A DNA stretch of 64,000 nucleotides from Sycobia sp. Sy_11 (taxonomy: Eukaryota; Arthropoda; Insecta; Hymenoptera; Epichrysomallidae): NCBI GenBank assembly GCA_018907035.1, contig JACCIC010000224.1, positions 773,001 through 837,000 on the forward strand. Direction: 5' to 3'. The notes beneath the pieces are model-generated. The model saw only the letters and a list, made by a program, of their open reading frames with translations, did no database searches and was not told where the DNA came from. Position 1 is the stretch's first letter. Each line of letters begins with the position of its first letter. Below, piece after piece: positions 51,385 through 62,134 of this stretch. A program made the position numbers and the translations under genes.

Positions 51385-52235
51385 AATGTGAAAAAATGGA
51401 TAAAAAAGGATTTCATGTATTAATCAAACATTGTTTTTTCGCGAAAAAATACGATTGATCCCAAGACTAAGCATGATAAACGTTATTCAGACTTTGCACC
51501 AGGAAAATCAACCGTTGAGGAGTGGTTTTCTAAATTTAAACTAGGTAAAATGAACATCGAAGATGATAAACACAGTGGACGTCCAAAAAACGCTGTTATT
51601 GACGCAAACAGAAAAAATCCACAAATAATTTTAAATGATCGTAAAATAAAGTTGGTCGCGATAGCTGAGATGCTAAAGATATCAAAGGATCGTATTGAAC
51701 ATATCGTGCATAAATATTTGGACGTGCCAAAGCTGTGTGCAAAATGAGTGCCATGCGTATTCACAATCGATTAAATACATGAACGTGTTGATGATTCGAA
51801 GCAATATTTAACGATATTGAACCGCAATAAAAATGAATGTTTTCATCGATATATTACAATGGATAAAACATAGCTCCATCACTATATCTCAAAGTCCTAT
51901 CGGCTGTAATCGAGTGAACTCAACGCGATGAACCGAATGTAAAGCATGAAAAGACGCAACAGTCGGTTGACAAGGTTATGGCATTAGTATTTTCGAATTT
52001 GCATGGTATAATATTCATCCACTACCTTGAAAATATTGAAATAGTATCAATAGTATTATCACCTTGCGTTGTTGGAACATTTGATATAAGAAATCACGAA
52101 AAACGGCGCCATTTGATGAATAAAAAAGTGTTGTTTCATATAATATTCGTGACAATGCACCATGTTAGAAGTCAATGAAAACGATCGAAAAATTGTATGA
52201 ATTAGGTTATGAATTACGGACTTCAGGAAATTCAA
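51385..52235 (+). pseudogene. Mariner transposase pseudogene, 3'-truncated
   Basis: Covers, with many frame changes, the start (VLIKHCFF), the HTH and GRP linker, NDRKIKLVAIAEMLKISKDR, YLDVPKLCAK, the first catalytic Asp region (YITMDKT), DEPNVKHEKTQQS, FSNLHGIIFIHYLE and KKVLFHIIF. The second Asp block is degraded and the sequence stops at the start of a TIR element (52241). Confidence 0.85.
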
Positions 52236-52240
52236 CTTAG

Positions 52241-52461
52241 TAGGTAGGCTATAGGCATACTGGCACATAGGCATTCTGGCACAGGCAAAACTGTGCCAGA
52301 ACGTATACATTCATTCTGGCACACTCCCACTCCTCAAAATTGTGCCAGTATCCCGTCCGACGTCACACCCACGAATTACTCAAGGTGCCTTTCGAATCGA
52401 GAAGTGCCTGGAGGAGCGGGCAGTGCGCCTTGAAATGTGCCAGTATGCCTATAGCTATTAA
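52241..52461. mobile_element. Short TIR element (MITE-like), about 220 bp
   Basis: Ends are inverted repeats of about 22 bp: ggctataggcatactggcac at the left and gtgccagtatgcctatagct at the right. Internal GGCAC/GTGCC words are repeated several times. There is no coding capacity. Confidence 0.75.
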
Positions 52462-52597
52462 TTCTACTTTTTAGTTGTTTTTTTTCTTTTTTTCTGTTGG
52501 TTGCTAATGGAGGACTAATAGAATAATTTTAGGAGTTTCGCTTCGTAATATTATCAATTGTCTATTTAAATAATCTTTCTCACATCTCCACTTATTT

Positions 52598-52700
52598 GAT
52601 TTCCCGTTCGACGTCACACCGACGAATTGCTCAAGGTGCCTTTCGAATGCCTGGAGGAGCGGGCAGTGCGCCTTGAAATTTGTCATTATGCCTTTAGCTT
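52598..52700. repeat. Partial second copy of the TIR element
   Basis: Repeats the right part of the 52241-52461 element (gacgtcacaccgacgaattg, ctggaggagcgggcagtgcg, tatgcctttagct) with small deletions. The left TIR is missing. Confidence 0.8.
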
Positions 52701-52739
52701 TTAGTTTTACTGTTTTATTTGTTTTCTTCTACTTTCTTA

Positions 52740-53490
52740 TATGTGGTATACCAATAACAAAATTATGACCATGCCATTGGCATTGAGTTTGTTTTCGTGA
52801 TGAGAACATAAGTTGTAAAAACGTTCCACATACGCTTTTAATATGGTGTAAGATTTTATGCATATTGGTGACGCTTACTTTCGGAAAATTTATTTTGTAT
52901 ATTTTCAGTCTACGACTCTTAGGAAACTTTTATAGCTTTTTTTTTATTACACTTGAAGTACTGTTTTCGGCTATTTAAATATGATTTCCGTGATGTCTAC
53001 GAATGCATCTCTAATGAACGTTATGCGGTCAATCAATAAAGAAATTATAGCCTTGCCATTGAAATTGAGGTTATTTTCGAGCTGAGAACATAAGATGTGA
53101 AAACGTTCCACATACGCTTTTCATATGGTGTAAGATTCTATGCATATTCGTGACGCTTGTGTTCGAAAAATTTTATTTTGTATATTTTCAGTCTACGAGA
53201 CTCTTAGGAAACTTTTATAGTTTTTTATTACACTTAAATTACTGCTTTCGACTATTTAAATATGATTTCCGTGAACTCCACGAATGCTACTCTAATGAAC
53301 GATGTGCGGCCAAATCAATAACAAAATTATTATCAATTACCATGAAATTAACGTGTAGGTTTTTTCTTGATGAGAACGTTCCGCATACTCTCCTAATATC
53401 ATGTAAGATTCTATATATATTGGTTACGTATGATTCCGACAAGTTTATTTTGTATATTTTCACTCGACGAGGCTTTTAGACAACGACCTT
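52740..53490. repeat. Tandem repeat, period about 275-282 bp, nearly three copies
   Basis: The block around acgttccacatacgctttt appears at 52821, 53103 and, diverged, 53376. Flanking words (gtgtaagattctatgcatat, attttgtatattttcagtct, tatttaaatatgatttccgt) recur in the same order. No coding frame is shared between copies, so it behaves as a minisatellite or as subterminal repeats of a larger element. Confidence 0.85.
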
Positions 53491-53539
53491 TTCTTGTAGC
53501 TATATAGCATTGGAAAACTCATCATTCCCAGACCCATTT

Positions 53540-53645
53540 CCACTCGAAAGAAAAGTGAAAGGGACCCCCCCCCCTCTAGGGATACAAAACCGCACGCGTG
53601 CGCAAGGGGGAAGGCGGGGGGGGGCAGTGAGCGTGCCCGCTACAC
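53540..53645. other. C/G homopolymer island
   Basis: A run of about ten C (near 53563-53575) and G-runs including one of nine or more G (near 53605-53626) lie within an 85-bp GC-rich island in AT-rich DNA. The two runs can pair, and the G-runs have G-quadruplex character. Confidence 0.8.
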
Positions 53646-54092
53646 AGGTATACGGATTTATGACTTTGATAATCAGTTTACTGCTAGCGGTTATAGGTGT
53701 TTAGATTTATTGTTATAGAGAGGAAGAGGTTTATGAGGAAACCGAAAGTGAGAAATCCTTTTCCACATCTCTCATTTGCTTTTGTAGCGTCTCCGAAATG
53801 ACCTTATTTTTGACCATGATTTTTTTATAGTGTGGAGATGAAATAGAGTCTATGTAAATTGAGATAGATGAGTGGGAATGGGAAATGAATTTCTTGCGAT
53901 GTTAGTTTCGTATTATTTGTAATTTTAGGAAGGGATTGGGAAGGGAAAGGCTATGATTGGAAACTTATTCAACCAATGAGAAAACATTTTTTTTTTTTTT
54001 GAGCTATGGAAAATGAAGAAGGAGATTTTTTTGAACCAATGAGAGAAGACTTTTCCTTTCTCTGATACTTTGAAATTGCTTTAAATACCGCG
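53646..54092 (+). promoter_or_regulatory. Upstream region of the 54-kb gene with CCAAT boxes
   Basis: Contains gattgg (about 53955), ccaatgag (about 53978) and ccaatgag (about 54034), then tttaaata about 10 nt before the ATG. Similar ATTGG/CCAAT words occur in the region between the 56-57 kb minus-strand gene and the polymerase. Confidence 0.35.
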
Positions 54093-55022
54093 ATGAAAGC
54101 TGCTTTTGGTCATCTTCCTGCAGCTTCTTTCATCATCAAAATGAGAGTAGAAGCAGGAAAAATTGTTGGCAAGACGATTGCTAAACAATCGCCACCAATG
54201 TCACAGAAGGTGCCGCGTAAATCAATGACAAAAATTCATCGTTTATTCGGCTCCACGGAGAAGACGCATCGGCGTGAAAAAAGTTCGTTAGAATTATCTG
54301 TTGAAAAATTGGAGGGAATGGTGGTGTGCTTAAAGTACGCCGTGAAGATCGAAAAATCACTGGACTCGTTTAAGTGTAAGTACAATTTTCTTTATTTATT
54401 TCATTTATTATTTCTTTTAATTTATTTTATTTTATTCATTATTTATTTCATTATTATTTATATTTATTATTTAATTCATTTTTTTTATTATTTATTTTAA
54501 TTTATTATTATTTATTATGATTTATGATTATTTATTTTGTTATTTATTTTGCTATTTATTTTTATTTAATTTCATTCTATATTTCATTTTGTAAATTATT
54601 TCAATTTATTTATTTTTGATTTTTTTTCTATTTATTTGTTGATTTTTATATAGATTTTTTTTTTATATTTATTTGTTGATTTTTATTTCAATTAATTTCA
54701 TTATTATTTTAATTTATTAATTATATTCATTATTTATTTTAATTTATTTATTATTTATTGTAATTTATAATTTATTTAATTTTATATCTTATTTTCAGTT
54801 CCAGATGCCACAGAGTTGGCTAAATATTTTCCAATGAAAATTAAGCAGAAGGTGAGAACATCTACATCGCAAAGATGTAGCCGAAGTAGAAGTCGTAGCT
54901 GCAGCAGTAGTAGCAGTTGCAGCAGTCGCAGCAGCCGTAGTAATAGTGTGTCATCAATTCCAGATGAAAAGGAGAAACCAAGAATAATATCCGAGGAAAT
55001 CATACTCACATACAATTTCTAA
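54093..55022 (+). CDS. Two-exon basic protein with Arg/Ser-rich tail, unknown function
   Basis: Exon 1 is 54093-54375, exon 2 is 54799-55022; the intron (54376-54798) has GTAAGT and a TTATTTTCAG acceptor after a T-rich stretch. Phase 1 joins cleanly to give 168 residues. The first 95 residues are Lys-rich (KTIAKQSPPMSQKVPRK) with a possible helix (LELSVEKLEGMVVCLKYAVK). Exon 2 holds an Arg/Ser/Cys low-complexity run (SRSRSRSCSSSSSC) and an acidic end. Not recognised. It lies upstream of a Polinton-like cluster and may be an element gene; a nuclear or DNA-binding role is only inference from composition. Confidence 0.6.
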
Positions 55023-55225
55023 TATAATTATATATATTGAAGAATTGAAAAATATATTTAGTTTTAAAAGAATGTAATTATCAATATACTTTTATAGTAG
55101 TTGTATAATAAATAAATAAAACATTATTTAAAGGAATCTGTTTTTTATCTATCTATCCATACTCTCATATAATATATAATAATGTATAAAATAAATGTAT
55201 TACTTATAATATTTTAGAAGTTAAA

Positions 55226-55228
<3 letters not shown>

Positions 55229-55273
<45 letters not shown>
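55229..55273. repeat. (AT)n microsatellite
   Basis: Uninterrupted AT dinucleotide run. Confidence 0.95.
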
Positions 55274-55276
<3 letters not shown>

Positions 55277-55415
55277 GTATATATACATGTTAGAAGTTTT
55301 AAATACAAAAATTTTTAATTAATAAACAAATTATAATTAAAATTTTATGAATGTAGTCTATTAATATACTTACAGTATTATAATAAATAAAACAATATTT
55401 AAAGGAAACTGTTTT

Positions 55416-55640
55416 TTTCGGACTTAGAATTTTTTCAGGTTTTTCGGACTTAAAAATTTTTCGGCATTTTCGGACTTAGAATTTTTTCGTGATTTTCGGA
55501 CTTAGAATTTTTTCATCATCTTCGGACTTAGGCTTTTTCTGACCTAGATTTTTCTTGCGATTTTTAACCTTTGAAATAGTTCGTATTTTTCAGACTTTGA
55601 ATTTTTTCGTGTTTCTCGAACTTCATCTTGTACGTGTTAA
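55416..55640. repeat. Degenerate tandem repeat with core TCGGACTTAGAATTTTT
   Basis: About eight units of roughly 25-31 bp, each with ttttcggacttagaattttt or a variant. It decays toward the right end (ttttcagactttgaattttt). No coding role is evident. Confidence 0.85.
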
Positions 55641-56022
55641 CTAACTTCGTATACCCGACTTATATCTGATTCCCATAGATAGTTTATTAATATACTTTTA
55701 CAGTATTATAATAAATAATACCATATTTAAAGGAAACTGTTTTTTCATATCGAAAAACCTATCCATACTCTCATAATTTATAATAATGTATATGATTAAC
55801 TACTATATTAATATTTTTTATGTTAATATACAATTTATTATGTAGATAACTTTTTTATGAATATATTGTTGATAATATAAATTTATATTATTGAAAATTA
55901 ATAAAATTTTAATCAAATATATTTATTGTCATGAAAGGAAAATTATTTTAAGTCATGATTTTATTTATAAATTCATTTTATTAATATTATTTTTTTATAG
56001 TAATATACATTTCATTATATTC

Positions 56023-56577
56023 TTATCCAATTTCGTCTCGCCCATTCTTTCCACTCAAATAATTTTGTAACCATGTGCGTATTATCAAGACGTTACGGAT
56101 TGCACACATTGGTAAATGTCTCATACACAATTGATGGTTTTCACACAGCACATATGAACCTACACTCTGCATTGATTGTAATGAAGGACAATGCAACTCC
56201 TCCACATCCGATATAATTCTGGAATTAAAAATTTTTTTTTTTAGAAAAAATGCGAAAAAGTATTATGAAAGTATGAGAAAAGTATGAGAAAGTATGACAA
56301 AAGTATGAGAAAAGTATAAAAAAGTATAAAAAAATATGAAAAAGTATGAAAAAGTATAAAAAAGTATCATAAAAGTATGAAAAAGTATGAGATAAGTATG
56401 AGAAAGTATAAAAAAGTATGATAAAAGAATGAAAAAGTATGAAAAAGTATAAAAAAGTATCATAAAAGTATGAGAAAGTATGAGAAAAGTATAAAGAAAG
56501 TATGATAAAAGTATGATAAAAGTATGAAAAAGTATGAACAAAGATAAACAATTATAATAAACATATATATATATATA

Positions 56578-56674
<97 letters not shown>

Positions 56675-57097
56675 AGATGATTGTAAAAGTATAAAAATTA
56701 CTTATATATTTGGTAGAAAGTGTGATAACCATTCCTTCTTGTCTCGCCCCTTCACATACAATTTTTGCACTCCAGTGCAACAAATGTCTAATGTCCTTTT
56801 GAGTCGGTGATAAGGAATATCGCCAGAATCCCATTGAATTCCATGATATTCACGTTGCAGCCAGTTTACTGTTTTTTTTTCACTCCAAGTTAATTCGCTC
56901 CATGGAAATGGTGACTTAAAGAGGTACACGGTGGGCAGTGCACCTTTTTCTAAACTCAACAAACTAAATTCTTTTAAAATAAAGTTTTGCGGGCCACTTG
57001 TTTGGAATCCCTGTATGTCGCAGAGGAATACTTTATCTTCCGGACATTTCAAGATATTTTTTCTAAAAACAACCTCATATTGTCGTACTCTTGACAT
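56023..57097 (-). CDS. Insect protein family of unknown function, split by low-complexity DNA
   Basis: Block 1 (57097-56702) starts [11 protein letters not shown] and contains [31 protein letters not shown] and [13 protein letters not shown], then a stop. Block 2 (56222-56023) begins after an AATTCCAG acceptor-like site and reads [31 protein letters not shown] and [11 protein letters not shown] recall an uncharacterised, recurrent insect family in which such a WL-x-HG-x-x-W block is followed by a CPSL/Cys-rich block, so the two pieces look like one gene. The 480-bp gap is filled by an AAAGTATGA-type repeat and (AT)n. No good GT donor is visible before the stop, so this may be an expanded intron or a disrupted gene. 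Function unknown. Confidence 0.5.
56237..56547. repeat. Tandem repeat of AAAGTATGA-type units
   Basis: About 30 units of 9-11 bp, variants of aaaagtatgaaaaagtatga. Open frames across it on the minus strand are Phe/Ser/His-rich artefacts of the repeat. Confidence 0.9.
56563..56668. repeat. (AT)n microsatellite with GTGT interruptions
   Basis: AT run broken by gtgtat words near 56583 and 56621. Confidence 0.95.
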
Positions 57098-57741
57098 TAT
57101 GCACTTCTATACACTTATTTTAGAAGCTGGAGTGATGACAAGAAATGTAAAGTTTCGTGCTCACATTCTCATTTTATATCAAGATTCTCCGCCTCCCGAA
57201 ATTAGCCACTCTTTTACGATTGGTTGAGTAAAAAACATCAATATAGGTGCGTCTGGGTGAAGGAAGGTCAGTTTATTTAGTTTGAACTTTGATTAGAGGG
57301 AACGCTTATGCTTGTATGTAGGAGAGGGAACGCAATGATCTGATTGGACGAACGTAATCGAAGACATTCATGTTGTCCTACCGCTCACACAGAAAACACT
57401 TTCCCAATTGGTTGCTAAAAAAAGACAGGTGATGGTCTGTGATGATGACGGCAAGACGATATATCCCTCCTCCCGATTTTAAAGCACAGTTTAGTGTTTT
57501 CATCACACTCAATATTTTCCGTTCACCTCTGATTTCTCCTTCCACTTCTTTACTTTCCTTTAAAAGAGGCCAATTTTCTTGAAAGAACACACTCGCTGCA
57601 ACGCAGTCACATAAGTTCAGTTTAAATTTTTCTCTTTTGTGATTCTCTTAATTTTTTTGTCTAAATTTATATCGCAGTAAAGAAGTTTGTTGGTGACTTT
57701 ATTCTTTTTTTACTAGTTTAACAGTAAACATAAAAGTGAAA
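57098..57741. promoter_or_regulatory. Divergent intergenic region between the minus-strand gene and the polymerase
   Basis: Both flanking genes point outward, so this 640 bp probably holds both promoters. It has gattggttg (about 57219), gattgg (about 57335) and caattggttgctaaaaaaa (about 57404). Two related GC-richer words, ctccgcctcccgaaatt and cctcctcccgatttt, lie near 57187 and 57467. The polymerase ATG at 57742 sits in a good context (gtgaaaATGG). Confidence 0.4.
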
Positions 57742-60700
57742 ATGGCTTCAATTGCATCTATCGAACGTCTTGTGCAACTTTACCGTGGAATTTTAGAAAG
57801 TGTGCACATGTGCAGTAAAGATGATATTCGTTATTGGCTAGCTATGGCTGATTTATCCATAAAGGAAGTGAGGGAAAAAATGGAAGACATTAATCTTTCT
57901 CGAGGAGAAAAGCAAAAGTGTTCAACTTGCTTTGTTAACATTTCGTGTATACAAGCAGGACTTGAATGGCACCTTCATCATGGAGGAAGTCTTAACTCTG
58001 ACGAGACAGAAGCTAAGGTGGAATGGCGTGATGTCCAATCTGCGTTTAAAAATCGAATTAGGTCTGGTGTAGTTGTAAATTTGAATCATGTAGACATTCT
58101 TAGCTTCTTAACTGACGCAGAAAAGATCTTTCAAAATAAGGTGAAAGCATGCTTAGAAGAATTTAGTGCAATCAAAGTAAATTCTGATTTCATGTCACAG
58201 TTTGCCGTACAGAAAAATGGTGAGGAATTGACAGATATGAAATATTTTACGACACAGAGTGCTACAGTTTACCTGTCCACCGATTTACTGAAATGGTTTG
58301 AGGAATATATTAGGAATCCTCTTCTTGCACATTTGGAAGCGTTTCAGGAAAAGGATTCAGGATGGACCTTGAAAAGTATTATAAGTCTATGCATCAACAT
58401 GAAAAAATTTTCTCCTCACAAGGGCAGATCATATATACCTCTTCCGAAGTTCATAATATCCAAAAAGGCATGTGTTAATGTTCATAATAGTGATAATCAG
58501 TGCTTTAAATATGCTATACTTTCAGCTTTATATCCTAATGTAATTAATCCTCAAAGAGTCCAGAATTATTATCAGTATACGAATGAATTGAACTTTGATG
58601 ATATTGAATTTCCAGTTAAACTGAAAGATGTTGCAAAATTCGAAAAATTAAATATTATTTCTGTAAATGTGTATATGCTTAGAAAGATTGGACAGAAATA
58701 TGAGGTAGCACCTTGTCACATTACATCCAATAAGCAGGAGAAACATGTAAACCTTCTCCTCATTCAAGATTACTACATCGATGAATTCGAAGAAAATAAT
58801 ATTCATGATGATAATGCTAGCTCGCCAAAATACCATTATGTTTGGATTAAAAATTTGTCTAGACTTTTAAGCTCACAACTGAATAAAGCCCATGCAAAAT
58901 CATTTCATTGCGAAAGGTGTTTACAAATTTTTTATAATGAAGAGAAGCTGAAAAATCACGAATACTATTGTAAGAATATGAGCGAATGCAGAATCAATTT
59001 GCCAAATAATTCCAATAATATTCTTAAATTTGAAGAACATAAAAAGAGTGAGAAAGTGCCATTTGTCATTTATGCAGATTTCGAATGTCTGTTGCAGCCT
59101 ACTCAGAATGAGAACGCTTTTCAGCGTCACGAAGCATATAGCATTGAATATTATTTAAAATGTAGTTATGATGACAAATTGTCGGCTTACAAATCGTATA
59201 GACAGAAGAGTACAGATGACGAGACACCTGCACAGTGGTTTGTTCGTGAACTCAAATCCATTGGAGAGCATATCGATCGACTTTATAAGACACCAAAACC
59301 AATGAATCTAACTGATCTTGAAGAATTACAGTTTCGATGGTCGTCTGTTTGTCATATATGTGGCAATAAATTTAAAAAGGATCAACTTCCTGTACGAGAT
59401 CATTGCCATCTTACAGGACGGTATGTTTATTAGATTATTTTATAATTTATTCAATATTTTAGATAAAAAGAAAAAAAACAATAATTGTTTTTTCTCTCCA
59501 GTTTCAGAGGAGCAGCTCATAATTCATGTAACTTGAATTATAAAGACTCGAGGTTTATTCCTGTTATTTTTCATAATCTTAATTATGATACACACTTTAT
59601 TTTAAAAGAAATTGGTACGTCTTCGTTGATGAAAGGTCGAGTTTCTCTAATACCCCACAACAAAGAAAAGTATATTTCATTTACAAAGTTCATAGATGGT
59701 TGTGATGTTAGTTTTAGATTTATTGATTCATGGCGATTTTTACCATCATCTTTAGAAAAATTAGCATCATATCTACAAAATGTACCATTAGCTGTAAAGG
59801 AATTTGAATTAGATGGATTTTCAAATGAAAATATTCATCTTCTTAGGCGGAAAGGCATATTTCCATACGATTTCGTAGATGGATTAGATAAATTAAACTG
59901 TAGAAAACTGCCAGAGAAAAACGAATTTTATAACCAATTAACCGATTCACATATTACCGATGAAGACTACATGCATGCTGTTCAAGTATGGGATAGATTC
60001 AATATCACAACTTTAGGAGAATATTCCGACTTATATTTAAAAACAGATGTTTTACTGTTAGCTGATGTCTTTGAAAGTTTTCGAGAAACTTCTATTGAAG
60101 CCTACGGCTTATGCCCTGCTCACTTTTACACAACTCCCGGCTTGACATTTGCAGCAGCTCTTAAAATGACAAAAGTTGAATTGGAACTTCTAACAGATAT
60201 TGATATGTTATTATTCATCGAATAAGCCAGTGCTGTAATCAATATGCGAAGGCAAATAATCCGTACATGGGTTCGTCATACGATAAAAACAAGAGAAAAA
60301 AAACACTTTTATATTATGATATTAATAATTTATATGGATGGGCGATGGCACAACATCTGCCAACGGGAAAATTTAAATGGATTGACTATGAATCCAATCC
60401 AGATTTTTCAATGCTCCAGCAGATTCAGATGTAGGCTATATTGCTGAGGTATATTTAGAGTATCCTGAAGAAATTCATGATCAACATCGTGATTTACCTT
60501 TCTGTGCAGAGCATCGTACACCTCCAGGCTCATCGCAGAAGAAACTTCTCACTACTTTGGACGATAAGAAAAGATATGTTATTTACTACCGAACACTCAA
60601 ACAGGCACTGGATAATGGTCTTCGGCTAAAAAAGGTATATAGAATTTTGAGTTTTGAGCAAAAAGCATGGCTTAAACCATACATAGAGTTTAATACAGAA

Positions 60701-62032
60701 AAGAGGAAACGAGCAAAGAATGAATTTGAAAAACTCTTTTACAAACTTTTAATTAATGCAGTTTATGGAAAATGCATCGAGAGAGAAAGATCTCGTGTGG
60801 ATGTACGATTAGTGAATAAATTTACAGGTCGATATGGAGCAGAAGCACGTATAGCTTTACCCAATTTTCATAGCTGTGCAATTTTCGATGAAAATTTGGT
60901 TGCTATACAGCTCAAAAAGACAAGTGTTACAATTAAAAAACCTATATACGTTGGTCTTTGCATTCTGGACTTATCGAAGACACTAGTTTATGATTTTCAC
61001 TACTCTTATATGAAAAAGCGAGTGCGAGAAAAATGTAAACTGCTATATACTGACACCGACAGTTTGATATACGAAGTGGAAGACATTGATATGTATAAAA
61101 TTATGAAAGAAGATATTCACAGATTTGATACTTCTGACTATGATGAAAATAATCCATAGGGAATACCTCGATCAAATAAAAAAATACCAGGATTAATGAA
61201 GGACGAATGTAATGGAAAAATTATGATGGAATTTATTGGTTTACGGAGCAAAATGTATAGTATTTTAGTGGATGGAGGAGAAATAGTAAAAAAAGCTAAA
61301 GGTATAAAATCGAATGTTGTAAAGAAGACAATTACATTTGAAGATTATCGGAAATGTCTTGATGACCTGGTCATTATACATCGCGAGCAGTGTAACATCC
61401 GTTCTAAATTACATATAGTATATACTGAAAAACAGAAAAAAATTGCTTTAAGTCCATATGATGATAAAAGATTCTTACTAACAAATAGTACAGATACTTT
61501 ACCGTGGGGGCACTATAGAATTATGGAAGAACAGATGGCACAAGCTGCATGTGAAATAGAGAGGGAAATATTAAACGAAGCAAGTCATCCAAAAGAGAGA
61601 GACATCGAGATAAAGAACGCTTACAATGAGACTAATGAAAGAGCTGTGGGAGTGGGGATAGATAGTGATGTAGGAGAACTAAGACATGAAGTCAGTAATA
61701 AATCTAGAGTGACCTGTGTAGAAGTGCATGCAGAAGAGAGGGGGAATATCGAAACGAATGAAAATAGAGTGATACGGGAGGAGGTAACGCTTTATAGCAG
61801 TGAAGGCGAACCAATCACCATTGAATATGATGTATCACTTGAAGTAATGAACGAATGGAATCCTGAAGAAACTTTGACAATGCTGGAGGGGATAAGCTCA
61901 ATAGAAAGGGAAAATGATGAAGTGGGGAATAAGCTATATGAAGAGACCAATGATGATGAAGAGTTCATTCGAGCAGTTGAAGAAGTCGAACGAAACTACT
62001 CACCTCCTCAAAAGAAAACAAGACTCAACTAA
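57742..62032 (+). pseudogene. Polinton/Maverick protein-primed DNA polymerase B, with intron and late lesions
   Basis: Codes in order for an N-terminal region (MASIASIERLV), an ACINV/CF-type block near 58465-58520, a C2H2 finger (HCERCLQIFYNEEKLKNH), exonuclease motif I (YADFECL, about 59070), an HNH/endonuclease VII-like Cys/His cluster (CHICGNKF, DHCHLTG), motif II (NLNYDTH), motif III (YSDLYLKTDVLLLADVF, about 60022), polymerase motif A (DINNLYGWAM, about 60320), B (LLINAVYGK) and C (YTDTDSL, about 61045). Exon 1 ends at 59420; the intron is 59421-59501. Lesions: a short deletion with frameshift near 60222, a second frameshift near 60405, and an in-frame TAG at 61157-61159. An acidic, Glu-rich extension (about 61560-62032) ends in KKTRLN. 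The enzyme replicates the element from protein-primed ends; this copy is inactive as it stands. Confidence 0.9.
59421..59501 (+). other. 81-bp spliceosomal intron inside the polymerase
   Basis: Starts GTATGT, ends TTTTTTCTCTCCAG, AT-rich, with in-frame stops. Removing it joins the two halves of the Cys/His cluster in frame (DHCHLTG before, GAAHNSCN after). The alternative is a chance insertion, but both splice signals are strong. Confidence 0.75.
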
Positions 62033-62134
62033 TTCTCAAGGTAAAATTTAAGTTTATATTCTCTAAAAAAAAAAAAAACAAACAAAGAATTATATTCATA
62101 ATTTTAATTTATTCATTTCTTTTTGTTATATAGA

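Noticed and set aside
56237..56547. Phe/Ser/His-rich open frames on the minus strand
   Set aside because: Pure translation of a 9-11-bp tandem repeat; no start context or domain.
59485..60225. Separate gene starting MFFLSSFRGAAHN
   Set aside because: Its first codons lie in the intron. From the acceptor at 59501 the sequence continues the polymerase frame.
57742..62032. Bacteriophage or adenovirus polymerase as the source
   Set aside because: The Cys/His insert, the nearby DDE integrase and the small accessory genes fit Polinton/Maverick elements better.
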